Of a stretch of DNA of 64,000 nt, positions 20,529 through 30,635 are shown one piece after another (the stretch's first letter is position 1; every line of letters begins with the position of its first letter). A program made the translations under genes and the position numbers. The stretch is taken from positions 214,451 through 278,450 of the forward strand of contig NZ_KK214998.1 in NCBI RefSeq assembly GCF_000633935.1. The letters are read 5' to 3'. The notes below the pieces were generated by a model that saw nothing but the letters and a program-made list of their open reading frames with translations, searched no databases and was not told the DNA's origin. This DNA is from Ectothiorhodospira haloalkaliphila ATCC 51935 (GTDB lineage Bacteria > Pseudomonadota > Gammaproteobacteria > Ectothiorhodospirales > Ectothiorhodospiraceae).

Positions 20529-21613
20529 TGATTCCGGTGCTGAAACGCTGGTATGACCGGCATTTCTCCGATCCGCAGGTGGTGATCCTGGCGTTCCTGC
20601 TCACGGTGGGATTTGCCATCGTCATCTTCGCCGGCAAGTTGTTGGCGCCCCTGCTGGCCAGCGTGATCTTTGCCTATCTGCTGGAGGGCGCGGTGCGCCA
20701 GCTGCAGAACTGGCGTATCCCGCGGATGCCGGCCGTTGTGATTGTCTTTCTGCTGTTCCTCACCGTGCTGGTGGCCACGCTGTTGCTGGTGGTGCCGGTG
20801 CTCAGTCAGCAGATCACCCAGTTGGTGCGTGAGTTGCCGACGATGGTGGCCCAGGGGCAGAACATCCTGCTGCAGTTACCGGAACGTTATCCCCAGTTCA
20901 TCACCGAGGAGCAGGTGCGGGAGATCATGGGTTCCATCCGGGCCGAGTCGGTGGCCCTGGGGCAGCGCATGGTGAATATCACGCTGGCTTCGGCGGTGCA
21001 TGTGGCCACGATCATGGTGTATCTGGTGATTGTGCCGCTGATGGTGTTTTTCCTGCTCAAGGACAGGGACGCCATCCTGGGGTGGATCACCGGCTTTCTG
21101 CCTCGGGATCGGGCACTGGCGACGGAGGTGTGGCAGGAGGTGAACCTGAAGATCGCCAGCTACGTGCGCGGCAAATTCATCGAAATCCTCATCGTCTGGG
21201 CGGCCAGTTATCTCACCTTCATCTTCTTTGACCTGAACTATGCGCTGCTGTTGTCCTTCACGGTGGGTGTGTCGGTGATCATCCCCTATGTGGGGGCTGC
21301 GGTGGTGACCATTCCGGTGGCCCTAGTGGCCTATTTCCAGTTCGGGGTGAGCAGCGAATTCACTTATGTGCTGATCGCCTATGCGGTGATCCAGTTCCTG
21401 GATGGCAATGTGCTGGTGCCCTTGTTGTTCTCTGAGGTGGTCAACCTGCATCCGGTGGCCATCATTGCAGCGGTGATGATCTTTGGTGGCATCTGGGGCC
21501 TTTGGGGGGTGTTCTTCGCCATCCCGCTGGCCACCCTGATCCAGGCCGTCATCCGCTCCTGGCCCCGCTACGAGAACATCCCGGAAGAAGAAGCCCAGGA
21601 CGAAGCCGCCTGA
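20525..21613 (+). CDS. PerM/AI-2E-family membrane permease
   Basis: A 362-aa polytopic membrane protein of the AI-2E transporter (PerM, UPF0118) family. Hydrophobic segments occur near residues 20-60, 65-90, 150-175, 210-240, 245-270 and 300-345. The family-typical soluble loop (SQQITQLVRELPTMVAQGQNILLQLPERYP) follows the third segment, and FFLLKDRDAILGWITGFLPRDR follows the fourth. The ATG overlaps the stop of the upstream gene, implying translational coupling. The substrate is not predictable; members have been linked to quorum signals or ion transport. Confidence 0.88.
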   Translation: MMIPVLKRWYDRHFSDPQVVILAFLLTVGFAIVIFAGKLLAPLLASVIFAYLLEGAVRQLQNWRIPRMPAVVIVFLLFLTVLVATLLLVVPVLSQQITQLVRELPTMVAQGQNILLQLPERYPQFITEEQVREIMGSIRAESVALGQRMVNITLASAVHVATIMVYLVIVPLMVFFLLKDRDAILGWITGFLPRDRALATEVWQEVNLKIASYVRGKFIEILIVWAASYLTFIFFDLNYALLLSFTVGVSVIIPYVGAAVVTIPVALVAYFQFGVSSEFTYVLIAYAVIQFLDGNVLVPLLFSEVVNLHPVAIIAAVMIFGGIWGLWGVFFAIPLATLIQAVIRSWPRYENIPEEEAQDEAA

Positions 21614-21633
21614 TCGGGACAGCTCTGGGGGTT

Positions 21634-21657
21634 GTGGGAGCGGGCCTCGCCCGCGAA
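21634..21657 (+). repeat. Single REP half-element
   Basis: One copy of the core GTGGGAGCGGGCCTCGCCC..GCGAA lies between the convergent permease and phoH-like genes, with no inverted partner nearby. Its hairpin may terminate or protect the permease mRNA. Confidence 0.85.
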
Positions 21658-21665
21658 GGCCTGGC

Positions 21666-23081
21666 TTACAAGTTCGTGGAGGCAAAATCTGCCAGGCGGG
21701 AGCGTTCGCCGCGCTGCAGGGTGATGTGGCCGCTGTGTTCCCAGTGCTTGAAGCGGTCCACGACAAAGGTGAGGCCGGAGTTGGTCTCGGTGAGGTAGGG
21801 GGTGTCGATCTGGCCCACATTGCCCAGGCACACCACCTTGGTGCCGGGCCCGGCGCGGGTGATCAGGGTCTTCATCTGCTTGGGGGTGAGGTTCTGGGCC
21901 TCGTCCAGGATGACGTAGCGGTTGAGGAAGGTGCGGCCGCGCATGAAGTTCAGTGAGCGGATCTTCACCCGGCTCTTGAGCAGTTCCTGCGTGGCGGCAC
22001 GGCCCCAGTCGCCGCCGCTGTCGGATTGGGTGAGCACCTCCAGATTATCCATCAGCGCCCCCATCCAGGGGGCCATCTTCTCCTCCTCTGTACCCGGTAG
22101 AAAGCCGATGTCCTCGCCCACGGGCACTGTTACCCGGGTCATGATGATCTCCTTGTAGAGATTCTCCTCCAGGGTCTGCGCCAGGCCGGCGGCCAGGGTG
22201 AGCAGGGTCTTGCCCGTGCCGGCAGCACCCACCAGGCTGACGAAGTCCACTTCCGGGTCCATGAGCAGGTTCAGGGCAAAGTTCTGCTCCCGGTTGCGGG
22301 CGTTGATGCCCCACACCGTGTGACGCGGTCCGGTGTAGTCCCGGACCATTTCCACCACCGCCGTGCTGGTCTTCACCTGACGGACCATGGCCAGAAAGGT
22401 CGGCTCGTCGGTGCGATACAGGAACTGGCTGGGGTGCCATTGCTCGGTGATGGGGCCGGTGATGCGATAGAAGGTGCGCCCGCTTTCCTGCCAGGAGTCC
22501 ATGGCCTTGACGTGGCTGTCCCAGAAGTCCGGGGGCAGCTCGTGGGTGCCGGCGTAGAGCAGGTTGACGTCGTCCAGTACCTGGTCGTTGTAGTAATCCT
22601 CCGCATGGATGCCCAGGACGGTGGCCTTGATGCGCAGGTTGATGTCCTTGGAGACCAGGGTGACGCACTGGTCAGGGCGCTCCTGCTGCAGGGTGAGGGC
22701 GGTGCCGAGGATGGTGTGATCGGGGGTGTTCCCGGGCAGGGTATCCGGCAGCCTGCTGGCCATGGCGTGGGTCTGGAACAGTAGCCTCCCCCGACCGTTG
22801 AGGTCGGCTTGATCGGCAAAGCCGACACCCGTCAGGGGCAGGCCGCGGGCAATGTCTTCCTGGCGGGCGTCGCCCATGAGTTCGTCAATGAAGCGGCTCA
22901 CCTGCCGCACGTTGCGGGCCACTTCGGAGATGCCCTTCTTGCCCCGGTCCAGTTCCTCCAGTACCACCATGGGCAGGTAGATGTCGTGTTCCTTGAAGCG
23001 GAACAGGGCGGTGGGGTCGTGCATGAGCACGTTGGTGTCCAGGACGAACAGACGCTTGCCGTGGATCTCTTTTTTCACCAT
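21666..23081 (-). CDS. PhoH-family protein with N-terminal PIN domain (PhoH2/YlaK type)
   Basis: A 471-aa fusion. Residues about 9-150 form a PIN nuclease domain with conserved acidic residues (FVLDTNVLMHDPTAL; VVLEELDRGKKG). Residues about 245-460 form a PhoH-type ATPase with Walker A GAAGTGKTLLTLA, Walker B RYVILDEAQNLTP and CLGNVGQIDTPYL. The domain order is that of PhoH2, described in other bacteria as an RNA helicase/ribonuclease. It is not one of the shorter PhoH proteins that neighbour ybeY. The gene ends next to a REP copy and precedes the bcp-gcvR pair in the opposite order. Confidence 0.9.
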   Translation of the reverse strand: MVKKEIHGKRLFVLDTNVLMHDPTALFRFKEHDIYLPMVVLEELDRGKKGISEVARNVRQVSRFIDELMGDARQEDIARGLPLTGVGFADQADLNGRGRLLFQTHAMASRLPDTLPGNTPDHTILGTALTLQQERPDQCVTLVSKDINLRIKATVLGIHAEDYYNDQVLDDVNLLYAGTHELPPDFWDSHVKAMDSWQESGRTFYRITGPITEQWHPSQFLYRTDEPTFLAMVRQVKTSTAVVEMVRDYTGPRHTVWGINARNREQNFALNLLMDPEVDFVSLVGAAGTGKTLLTLAAGLAQTLEENLYKEIIMTRVTVPVGEDIGFLPGTEEEKMAPWMGALMDNLEVLTQSDSGGDWGRAATQELLKSRVKIRSLNFMRGRTFLNRYVILDEAQNLTPKQMKTLITRAGPGTKVVCLGNVGQIDTPYLTETNSGLTFVVDRFKHWEHSGHITLQRGERSRLADFASTNL

Positions 23082-23160
23082 GCCGTCTTTACCATGGATG
23101 CGCCCTGGAAGGAGTTGATGACAGGAAGGCCCTGGTTTCGTCCCGGTCTGGCGAGCCCGG

Positions 23161-23652
23161 TTACCGGTCCAGCGATTCCAGGGCCTCGATGACTGCGTTC
23201 ACATGCCCGGGGACCTTGACCTTGCGCCATTCCTGGCGCAACACACCCTGGCGGTCGATGAGGAAGGTGGAACGCTCGATGCCGCGCACCTGTTTACCGT
23301 ACATGTTTTTCAGTTTCATGACGCCAAACAGTTCGCAGACCCGTTCGTCCTCGTCCGATAGCAGCTCAAAGGGGAATCCATACTTGCATTTGAACTTGTC
23401 GTGGGACTTGAGGGAGTCCCGCGAGATCCCCAGTACCCGGGCCCCGGCCTGTTCCAGGCGTGCGTACTGTTCGGTGAAGTCCTTGCCCTCGGTGGTACAG
23501 CCCGGGGTGTCGTCCCGGGGGTAGAAATACAGCACCAGGTGCCGGTCGCCCAGCAGGTCCGACAGGCGCACCGGCTGGTCATGGCCGGTGGCGGGCAGCT
23601 CGAAATCCGGCACGGGCTGGTCGACGGCGACCTGGGGGGTGGGCTGGGACAT
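23161..23652 (-). CDS. bcp: Thioredoxin-dependent thiol peroxidase Bcp
   Basis: A 163-aa atypical peroxiredoxin that reduces peroxides in the cytoplasm. The peroxidatic Cys is in YPRDDTPGCTTEGKDF (near residue 52). The Cys five residues later in E. coli Bcp is not conserved in the same place here; another Cys lies in KFKCKYGFPFELL (near 90) and another in ERVCELFG. The substrate-binding Arg is in GIERSTFLID. It lies directly downstream of gcvR, matching the enterobacterial gcvR-bcp pair next to dapA. Confidence 0.93.
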   Translation of the reverse strand: MSQPTPQVAVDQPVPDFELPATGHDQPVRLSDLLGDRHLVLYFYPRDDTPGCTTEGKDFTEQYARLEQAGARVLGISRDSLKSHDKFKCKYGFPFELLSDEDERVCELFGVMKLKNMYGKQVRGIERSTFLIDRQGVLRQEWRKVKVPGHVNAVIEALESLDR

Positions 23653-23687
23653 GGGCTGTTCCTCCAGAGCGTGGGGTGGCGGGGCGG

Positions 23688-24242
23688 TTATCCCTTGATC
23701 GGTTCGATCACGCCATCCAGGTTCAGTTCATCGCACAGATCCAGAAAATCCTCCCGCAGTGAGGCGATGTGCTCGGTGGCGGGGATCTCCACGGACAGGT
23801 GGGCCGTGAACATGGGGGTGGAGGAATGCGCGGCGGTGTAGGCCTGGCTGTTCATCTCGCGGATGGTCACCCCACGGGAGGAGAAGAAGCCCACCAACTG
23901 GTGAACGATCCCCGGCTGGTCCAGGGCGATGACGTCCACGGAGTACGGCAGGCTGTGCCCTTCCCGTTGCCCGGGGCCGGTGCGTCGGGTATGCACGTCC
24001 AGGCTCTGCTGTCGGGCCAGGGTGACCAGGGCGCCGTCCAGCTTGCTGAGGGTGTTCCAGTTGCCGGAGACCAGCAGGGTAGCGGTGAAAGCGTTCCCCA
24101 GTACGGCCATGTGACTGTCCTGCACGCTGCATCCACTGTCGAGTATCGCCCGCGTGAGGTGGTCGAGCAGCCCGGGCTGTTGTTCGCCCATGGCCGAGAT
24201 GAGTAGATGGGTACTACGGGAGTGACGCGGGGATTGGGGCAT
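23688..24242 (-). CDS. gcvR: ACT-domain regulator GcvR-like
   Basis: A 184-aa protein with two ACT domains: the first near residues 11-85 (THLLISAMGEQQPGLLDHLTRAI) and the second near 100-178 (YSVDVIALDQPGIVHQLVGFFSSRGVTIREMNSQ). GcvR represses glycine-cleavage genes through GcvA in E. coli. The assignment rests on architecture and on the conserved position divergent from dapA and upstream of bcp. No gcvA or gcv operon is seen here, so the regulatory target is inferred. Confidence 0.85.
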   Translation of the reverse strand: MPQSPRHSRSTHLLISAMGEQQPGLLDHLTRAILDSGCSVQDSHMAVLGNAFTATLLVSGNWNTLSKLDGALVTLARQQSLDVHTRRTGPGQREGHSLPYSVDVIALDQPGIVHQLVGFFSSRGVTIREMNSQAYTAAHSSTPMFTAHLSVEIPATEHIASLREDFLDLCDELNLDGVIEPIKG

Positions 24243-24343
24243 CCTGGGGGAGTCCGGTGCGGCTGATCCCTGAGATTATCAAGGAGCCCGTGGGTAAAGC
24301 CACCGTGGTGGTGGGGCTTGGCGGGCCAGGCATGCCATCACGC

Positions 24344-24372
24344 TTGATGGGGGAGGGGGTGGACATTACTAT
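24344..24372 (+). promoter_or_regulatory. Sigma-70-type promoter of dapA-bamC
   Basis: TTGATG (24344-24349), a 17-nt spacer and TACTAT (24367-24372) lie 30 nt before the dapA ATG in the divergent gcvR/dapA region. Confidence 0.65.
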
Positions 24373-24401
24373 GTGGGCCTGTATCGAGTGTGGAGGTTTC
24401 G

Positions 24402-25295
24402 ATGTTTCACGGCAGCATGGTGGCTCTGGCCACGCCCATGAACGAGGACGGTTCCCTCGCCGAGGCGGCGCTGGAGGCGCTGGTGGAGTTCCACGTGGAC
24501 AATGGCACGGATGCCATCGTCGCTGTGGGTACCACCGGTGAGTCCGCCACCCTGGATGTGCGTGAGCATTGTCAGGTGGTGCGCCAGGTGGTGGAGTTCG
24601 CCAAGGGCAGGGTACCGGTGATCGCCGGCACGGGGGCCAACTCCACTTCGGAGGCCATTGAGCTCACCCGCCTGGCCATGCAGTCCGGCGCTGACGCCTG
24701 CCTGCTGGTGACGCCCTACTACAACAAGCCCACCCAGGAAGGGCTTTACCGCCACTTCAAGGCCGTCGCCGATGCAGTGCCCATCGCCCAGATTCTCTAC
24801 AACGTGCCCGGCCGCACGGCGGTGGATCTGCTGCCCGAGACGGTGGAGCGTCTGTCCAGCATTTCCAACATCATTGGCCTCAAGGAGGCCACTGGCGATG
24901 TTCAGCGGGCACGGGATGTGCTCGGGTTGTGTGGCGACCGGCTGGATCTTTACAGCGGAGATGATCCCACCTCCCGGGACTTCATGCTGGCCGGTGGGCG
25001 GGGGATCATCTCGGTGACCGCCAATGTGGCCCCCCGGGCGATGCATGAGATGTGCAAGGCGGCCCTGGCCGGTGATCCGGCCGCTGCCGAGGCTGCCGAG
25101 GCACCCGTCAGGGGCCTGCACCAGGCCCTGTTCGTGGAGTCCAACCCCATCCCGGTGAAGTGGGCACTCCATGAGATGGGGCTGATTCCGCCGGGGATCC
25201 GCCTGCCCCTGACGCCCCTGTCCGAGCACCTGCGCGAGCCCTTGCGCGAAGCCCTTCTGGCTGCACACATTCCCCTGAGTTCCTCGCATTCATGA
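24402..25295 (+). CDS. dapA: 4-Hydroxy-tetrahydrodipicolinate synthase
   Basis: A 297-aa TIM-barrel enzyme condensing pyruvate with aspartate semialdehyde in lysine/diaminopimelate synthesis. The motifs are [13 protein letters not shown] (near 40), [31 protein letters not shown] and the Schiff-base lysine in [10 protein letters not shown] (near 160), followed by [17 protein letters not shown]. The ATG at 24402 is preferred because GGAGG lies 5 nt upstream. The stop overlaps the bamC start. Confidence 0.97.
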   Translation: MFHGSMVALATPMNEDGSLAEAALEALVEFHVDNGTDAIVAVGTTGESATLDVREHCQVVRQVVEFAKGRVPVIAGTGANSTSEAIELTRLAMQSGADACLLVTPYYNKPTQEGLYRHFKAVADAVPIAQILYNVPGRTAVDLLPETVERLSSISNIIGLKEATGDVQRARDVLGLCGDRLDLYSGDDPTSRDFMLAGGRGIISVTANVAPRAMHEMCKAALAGDPAAAEAAEAPVRGLHQALFVESNPIPVKWALHEMGLIPPGIRLPLTPLSEHLREPLREALLAAHIPLSSSHS

Positions 25296-26437
25296 AAGCA
25301 TCATCGGTATTCCCAAAGCCCCGGCACCTGCTGCCGGTCCTGGCTGGTGCCCTTTTGATCAGTGGCTGTGGCCTGCTGGGTGAGCGCGACAGCGCCAATC
25401 GGGGTGAAACACGCCCGCTGGAAGTGCCACCTGATCTGGTGGCGCCGGAGGTGGACCCCGCGTTTCGAATCCCGGAAGCCCCGAGCGGCCGTGTGAGCGC
25501 CCGGGAGGCCCCCAGCGATGTCGGCACCCAGGTAGAAGAAGCGCCGCGGGACACCCGAGCACTCAGCGAGCAGGTGCTGACCTTTCCGGAGGGAATTCGC
25601 GTGCTCCGTGATGGGCCCGTGCGCTGGCTGGAAGTGGATATGCCCCCGGACGAGCTCTGGCCGCGTCTGCGCGCCTTCTTCAACGAGCAGGATGTGCCCC
25701 TGGCCCGGGACGAGCCGCGTCAGGGGCTGCTGGAGACCGAATGGATGCAGATGCAGGCTGGCGTACCCATCGAGGGTGGCATTCGCCAGTTGATTGGTCG
25801 CGTGTTCGGGGATTCCTATGATGCCAGCACGCGGGATCAATTCCGGGTGCGGGTGGAGCCGGAGGGTGAGTCGGCCGCTACGGTCTTCGTCAGTCATCGC
25901 AGTACCCGCGAGGTGGCGGTGAGCCAGGATGACGTGCGCTGGCAGATGGCACCGGCGGATCCCGAAGCCGAGGCCCGTATGCTGGTGCAGATCATGAGCT
26001 ATCTGGGCCCGGAGGAAGAACGGGCCGTGCAGGCGGTGGCCGAGGCGCAGGATGTGACCCCCTCGCTGCGGATCACGCAGATGGACGGCGAGCCGGTGCT
26101 GGAGATTCAGGATCGATTCCTGGGCGTATGGCGTCGGTTGGGGGTGATGCTGGATCGCGCCTCCCTGCTGGTGGACGATCAGGACCGCAGCGCCGGCACC
26201 TACTTCGTGACCTACCGTCCGGAACGGGGCGAGAGGGAAGGTGGCTTCCTGAGCCGCCTGTTCGGTCGGGACGAAACGCCCACCCTGCGCCGGGACACCC
26301 AATACCGCATCCTGCTCGGAGAAGTGGATGAGCGTGTGCGGGTGGTGGCGCGCGATCAGCAGGGTGAGATGCTGGATGCCCAGGAGGCCGAGGCCGTGCT
26401 GGAACGCATTCGGGAACAGTTCGAAGGGATTGAATGA
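25292..26437 (+). CDS. bamC: Outer-membrane assembly lipoprotein BamC
   Basis: A 381-aa lipoprotein, a non-essential subunit of the BAM beta-barrel assembly machine. The signal peptide ends in a lipobox (LLISGC, Cys near residue 27). A low-complexity acidic/Pro-rich linker (about 30-100) is followed by two helix-grip-like domains. The position directly after dapA, with an ATGA overlap, is the conserved dapA-bamC (nlpB) arrangement and carries much of the assignment, because BamC diverges quickly outside enterics. Confidence 0.88.
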   Translation: MKASSVFPKPRHLLPVLAGALLISGCGLLGERDSANRGETRPLEVPPDLVAPEVDPAFRIPEAPSGRVSAREAPSDVGTQVEEAPRDTRALSEQVLTFPEGIRVLRDGPVRWLEVDMPPDELWPRLRAFFNEQDVPLARDEPRQGLLETEWMQMQAGVPIEGGIRQLIGRVFGDSYDASTRDQFRVRVEPEGESAATVFVSHRSTREVAVSQDDVRWQMAPADPEAEARMLVQIMSYLGPEEERAVQAVAEAQDVTPSLRITQMDGEPVLEIQDRFLGVWRRLGVMLDRASLLVDDQDRSAGTYFVTYRPERGEREGGFLSRLFGRDETPTLRRDTQYRILLGEVDERVRVVARDQQGEMLDAQEAEAVLERIREQFEGIE

Positions 26438-26448
26438 TACGCATGACG

Positions 26449-26476
26449 CATCAGGCGGCCATCCGGCCGCCTGATG
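26449..26476. terminator. Hairpin between convergent bamC and folE2
   Basis: A perfect 12-bp stem, CATCAGGCGGCC (26449-26460) with GGCCGCCTGATG (26465-26476), has a 4-nt loop and lies 11 nt after the bamC stop. It has no clear T-tract on either strand. It probably marks the end of the dapA-bamC transcript and could serve both strands. Confidence 0.65.
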
Positions 26477-26527
26477 ATGGGCGCTGAGCTCGGGTCCGCG
26501 TTCAGATGACCGGGCTGATCCCCGGGC

Positions 26528-27364
26528 TCAGACCTTGGCCAGTGCCAATGCTTCCAGTTCCTTGTCCCGTTCGATCAGGGCGTAGGCAGAGTGGTTGTGG
26601 ATGGATTCGAAGTTCTCCGACGATACGGAGTAGGCGGACACCCGTTCATCCCGGTTCAGACGCACGGCAATATCCCGCACCAGATCTTCCACGAATTTTG
26701 GATTGTCATAAGCCCGCTCCGTGACATATTTTTCATCCGGGCGCTTGAGCAGTCCGTAGAGTTCACAGGAGGCCTCCTTCTCCACCAGGTCGATGAGCTC
26801 CTCCACCCACATGAAATCCTTGATGCGCACGTTCACGGTCACGTGCGAGCGCTGGTTGTGGGCGCCGTACTCGGAGATGCCCTTCGAGCAGGGACACAGA
26901 CTGGTGACGGGTACCAGCACCTGGATGTTCATCTGCGGCTTGCCATCCTGGATCACACCAATGAATGTGACATCGTAGTCCATGAGGCTGCACACCCCGG
27001 TGACGGGGGCAGGTTTGTTGACGAAATACGGGAAGTTCATCTCGATATGCCCGGCGGCGGCTTCCAGGCGCTCAGCCATTTCATGCAGCATGAGCTTGAA
27101 GGTTTCCACCGTGATCTCTCGCTCGTGGGCATTGAGGATGTCCACGAAACGTGACATGTGCGTGCCCTTGAAATCATGGGGCAGGTTCACATACATGGAA
27201 AAGTGCGCCACCGTGTGCTGGTCGGCACCAGTACGATCGGTTACCCGCACCGGGTGCCGGATGTCCTTGATGCCCACCTTGTTGATGGGGATCTCGCGGG
27301 TATCGGCGCTGGCCTGAACGTCGGGGATGGCCGGCGTGATCAACTTGGGAACGATTGTGCTCAT
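26528..27364 (-). CDS. folE2: GTP cyclohydrolase FolE2 (type IB)
   Basis: A 278-aa GTP cyclohydrolase of the FolE2/COG1469 family, making 7,8-dihydroneopterin triphosphate from GTP. The family signatures [66 protein letters not shown] and [15 protein letters not shown] are present. The ATG overlaps the stop of queD by ATGA. FolE2 works with metals other than zinc, and in several bacteria it is a zinc-starvation substitute for FolE. I saw no obvious Zur site, since it follows queD directly. Confidence 0.95.
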   Translation of the reverse strand: MSTIVPKLITPAIPDVQASADTREIPINKVGIKDIRHPVRVTDRTGADQHTVAHFSMYVNLPHDFKGTHMSRFVDILNAHEREITVETFKLMLHEMAERLEAAAGHIEMNFPYFVNKPAPVTGVCSLMDYDVTFIGVIQDGKPQMNIQVLVPVTSLCPCSKGISEYGAHNQRSHVTVNVRIKDFMWVEELIDLVEKEASCELYGLLKRPDEKYVTERAYDNPKFVEDLVRDIAVRLNRDERVSAYSVSSENFESIHNHSAYALIERDKELEALALAKV

Positions 27365-27759
27365 GGGGCTGAGTCCTTTGACTGGTCTTCCGAGTACCGC
27401 ACACAGGCCCTCTCGGTTTCCCACAGGGTGATGGCGCTGACCCTGACGTTGGGGGCATCGAGTCGCGCCGCCATTTCGCGGAAAAACCACTGGGCAATGT
27501 TCTCGGCGGTAGGGTTCACGTCCCGGAAGGGCTCCAGGTCATTCAGATATTGGTGATCCAGTTGGCCGGCAATCTCGCGCGCCAACCCCTTGATGGTCTT
27601 GAAGTCCACCGCCATGCCCAATCTGTCCAGCCGAGACGCCTCCACCTCGGCTTCCACCTTCCAGTTGTGGCCGTGCAGCCGAGCGCAATCTCCGGGGTAG
27701 TCCCGCAGGGTGTGCGCTGACGCGAAATCGGTCAGCACCTTGAGAGTATATTTGGACAC
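27361..27759 (-). CDS. queD: 6-Carboxytetrahydropterin synthase QueD / PTPS family
   Basis: A 132-aa T-fold enzyme. Zinc-ligand histidines appear in FASAHTL (near 14) and LHGHNW (near 29-31), and the catalytic Cys is in [10 protein letters not shown]. This Cys spacing fits QueD (queuosine precursor synthesis) rather than the Glu-containing PTPS-III variant of folate synthesis. FolE2, directly coupled downstream, would supply the dihydroneopterin triphosphate substrate. The GTG at 27759, 5 nt after the dxs stop, is the likely start; an earlier ATG would lie inside dxs. Confidence 0.85.
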   Translation of the reverse strand: MSKYTLKVLTDFASAHTLRDYPGDCARLHGHNWKVEAEVEASRLDRLGMAVDFKTIKGLAREIAGQLDHQYLNDLEPFRDVNPTAENIAQWFFREMAARLDAPNVRVSAITLWETERACVRYSEDQSKDSAP

Positions 27760-27764
27760 CGCGA

Positions 27765-29681
27765 TTAAACTTGACCAATTTGCTCGGATATTACGCCACC
27801 GGCGGCGCCGGCACAAGCCTGGGGGCCCAGGCGTTTGCGAATGGCCGACTCGATGCTGTCTGTGTCGAGGCCGGCGTCGGTCAGCAGTTCCTCGCGGGTG
27901 CCGTGGCTCTGGAAACGATCCGGCAGACCCAGATGCAGCAGGCGCACGGCGATGTCATGAGAGGCCAGGCACTCAGCCACGGCACTGCCCGCGCCACCGG
28001 CGACCACGTTGTCCTCCACGGTGACCAGCAGGTCATGTTCCCGGGCCGCTTCCAGCACCCGCTGCTCGTCAAGGGGTTTCACGAAACGCATGTTGATCAC
28101 GGTCGCGCCCAGTCGTTCGCCCACATCCAGCGCCTGGGCCAGCGGGGTGCCAAAGGCCAGGATGGCCACGCCTTTGCCGCGGCGGCGCACCTCCGCCTGA
28201 CCCACGGGCAAGGGGATGAGGCCCGCTTCGGGCAGCACGCCAGGGCCCTTGCCACGGGGGTAGCGCACGGCGGCGGGCTGGTCCAGAAGAAAACCGGTGG
28301 AGAGCATGCGCCGACATTCGTTCTCGTCTGCCGGGGCCATGATGACCATGTTGGGGATGCAGCGCAGGAAAGAGATATCGAAACTCCCGGCGTGGGTGGG
28401 GCCATCGGGGCCCACTACGCCGGCACGGTCGACGGCGAACAGCACGGGAAGGTTCTGCAGGGCCACGTCGTGGATCAGCTGGTCATAACCCCGTTGCAGG
28501 AAAGAAGAGTAGATGGCCACCACCGGCTTGACGCCCTCGCAGGCCATGCCGGCGGCGAGAGTGATGGCATGCTGCTCGGCGATGCCCACGTCGTGGTAGC
28601 GGTCCGGGAAGCGCTCCACATAGGCAGTCATGCCCGAGCCTTCGCTCATGGCGGGGGTGATGGCCACCATTCGCTCGTCTGCTTCAGCCTGGTCGCACAA
28701 CCACTGGCCGAACACCTGGGTGTAGGTGGGTGAGCCGCCGCCCTTGCCGCCCTGAATGCCCTGGTTGGGGTCAAAGCTGCCTACCCCGTGGTAGGTGCAG
28801 GGATCCTCTTCGGCCGGCGCGTAACCGCGCCCCTTATGGGTGACCACATGTAGCAGGATCGGCCCTTCCATGGTGTAGATGTTGCGCAGCATCTTGACCA
28901 GGCCATTCACATCGTGGCCGTCCACCGGGCCGAAGTAGTTCAGTCCCAGTTCTTCGAACAGGGTGCTGGGGACGATCATGCCCTTCACATGCTCCTCGGC
29001 GCGGCGCATGAATTCGCGCATGGGGGGCATGTGGTTCAGCACCCGCTTGCTGCCTTCGCGCATGCTGGAATACATGGGGCCGGAAAGCAGGCTCGCCAGA
29101 TGACGGTTCAAAGCGCCCACGTTGGCCGAGATGGACATGTTGTTGTCATTGAGCACGACCACCAGGTCGGCCTTTTCGTCGCCAGCGTGGTTGAGGGCCT
29201 CAAAGGCCATGCCGGCGGTCATGGCACCATCGCCGATGATGGCCACGGACTTGCGTCGCTCGCCCTGCTGGCGCGCCCCCAGGGCCATACCCAGGGCGGC
29301 GCTGATGGAAGTGCTGGAATGGCCAACGCCAAAACAGTCGAAACAGCTTTCGTCACGCTTGGGGAATCCGGCCAGCCCGCCCTTCTGGCGCAAGGACTTC
29401 ATGGCGTCGCGGCGGCCACTGAGGATCTTGTGGGGGTAGCTCTGGTGACCGACATCCCAGACCAGGCGGTCCTCGGGTGTGTTGAATACATGGTGCAGGG
29501 CGATGGTGAGCTCTACCGTACCCAGGTTGGCGGCCAGGTGGCCGCCCGTGCGGGAAACGGATTCCAGCAGAAAGGCTCGCATCTCCTCGGCCAGGGAGGA
29601 GAGTTCATCCGTGGACCAGCCGCGGATATCCTCCGGGCTGTGGATGCGCGAGAGCAGGGGATACGAATCAGTCTGGGTCAT
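27765..29681 (-). CDS. dxs: 1-Deoxy-D-xylulose-5-phosphate synthase
   Basis: A 638-aa thiamine-diphosphate enzyme for the first step of the MEP isoprenoid pathway. It has [15 protein letters not shown], the ThDP motif starting [18 protein letters not shown] and running to NDNNMSIS, a central Pyr domain with [28 protein letters not shown] and [18 protein letters not shown], and a C-terminal transketolase domain. It follows ispA by about 70 nt, in the xseB-ispA-dxs order conserved in gammaproteobacteria. Confidence 0.97.
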   Translation of the reverse strand: MTQTDSYPLLSRIHSPEDIRGWSTDELSSLAEEMRAFLLESVSRTGGHLAANLGTVELTIALHHVFNTPEDRLVWDVGHQSYPHKILSGRRDAMKSLRQKGGLAGFPKRDESCFDCFGVGHSSTSISAALGMALGARQQGERRKSVAIIGDGAMTAGMAFEALNHAGDEKADLVVVLNDNNMSISANVGALNRHLASLLSGPMYSSMREGSKRVLNHMPPMREFMRRAEEHVKGMIVPSTLFEELGLNYFGPVDGHDVNGLVKMLRNIYTMEGPILLHVVTHKGRGYAPAEEDPCTYHGVGSFDPNQGIQGGKGGGSPTYTQVFGQWLCDQAEADERMVAITPAMSEGSGMTAYVERFPDRYHDVGIAEQHAITLAAGMACEGVKPVVAIYSSFLQRGYDQLIHDVALQNLPVLFAVDRAGVVGPDGPTHAGSFDISFLRCIPNMVIMAPADENECRRMLSTGFLLDQPAAVRYPRGKGPGVLPEAGLIPLPVGQAEVRRRGKGVAILAFGTPLAQALDVGERLGATVINMRFVKPLDEQRVLEAAREHDLLVTVEDNVVAGGAGSAVAECLASHDIAVRLLHLGLPDRFQSHGTREELLTDAGLDTDSIESAIRKRLGPQACAGAAGGVISEQIGQV

Positions 29682-29750
29682 CTCACTGCCATTCGGAGGA
29701 AAACTTTCATTATCGTGACGGGTGGCCGGGTGTGCAACCCGAATCCCCCC

Positions 29751-30635
29751 TCAATTGATGCGCTCGACGATGAACCGGGCGATCCAGCGCAGCAGATCGG
29801 CCCGCTCATCCAGGCCCGCAATGCCCTCCAGGGCGCGGTCCACCAGTTCCCGGGCCTGCTGCTTGGAGGATTCCAGGCCAATGATGGCCGGGTAGGTGGC
29901 CTTGCCCAGAGCCTGGTCGGCCCCCTGGGTCTTGCCCAGGGTCTGGGTATCGCCTTCCACGTCCAGAATGTCGTCGCGAATCTGGAAGGCCAGGCCGATG
30001 CACTTGGCGAAGCGGTCCAGGCCATCAAGGGTGTGCGGATCCACGTCAGGGCGACTGTTCGCCCCCATCAGCACGGCGGCCCGGATCAGGGCGCCCGTCT
30101 TGTGCACGTGCATGCCTTCCAGTTCGGCGATGTCCAGTTGCTTGCCGGCGGAGCCCAGGTCGATGGCCTGACCACCCACCATGCCCCGGGAGCCAGAGGC
30201 CCGGGCCAGTTGTTCCACCATGCGCAGACGGGCAGAAGGGTCATCCACCATGTGAGGGTCGGTGGCCAGGATCTGGAAAGCCAGGGCCTGCAGGGCGTCT
30301 CCCACCAGTATGGCAGTGGCATCGTCGTAGGCCTTGTGGCAGGTGGGCTTGCCGCGGCGCAGGTCGTCGTCATCCATGGCCGGCAGGTCGTCGTGCACCA
30401 GGGAATACACGTGGATCAGTTCCACGGCACAGGCGGGGCCGTCCAGTTGATCCAGGGGAACGCCCAGAGCGGTTCCGGTGGCGTAGGTCAGTACCGGCCG
30501 AATGCGCTTGCCACCGTCCAGGGCAGAGTAGCGCATGGCTTCATGCAGCCGGCCAGGCAGGATGTTTGACTCGGGCAGCCAGCCAGCCAGGGCGGCTTCA
30601 ACCCGTTTTTGCAGCTCGGAAATACGTGATTCCAC
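29751..30635 (-). CDS. ispA: Farnesyl/geranyl diphosphate synthase IspA
   Basis: A 294-aa all-helical prenyl transferase making the allylic diphosphates used for quinone tails and undecaprenyl phosphate. The first aspartate-rich motif is VHDDLPAMDDDDLRRGKP (near 80-97) and the second is IRDDILDVEGD (near 220). GGKRIRPVL is also typical. The start codon is GTG at 30635, directly after the xseB stop. Chain length is presumed C15 by synteny. Confidence 0.93.
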   Translation of the reverse strand: MESRISELQKRVEAALAGWLPESNILPGRLHEAMRYSALDGGKRIRPVLTYATGTALGVPLDQLDGPACAVELIHVYSLVHDDLPAMDDDDLRRGKPTCHKAYDDATAILVGDALQALAFQILATDPHMVDDPSARLRMVEQLARASGSRGMVGGQAIDLGSAGKQLDIAELEGMHVHKTGALIRAAVLMGANSRPDVDPHTLDGLDRFAKCIGLAFQIRDDILDVEGDTQTLGKTQGADQALGKATYPAIIGLESSKQQARELVDRALEGIAGLDERADLLRWIARFIVERIN

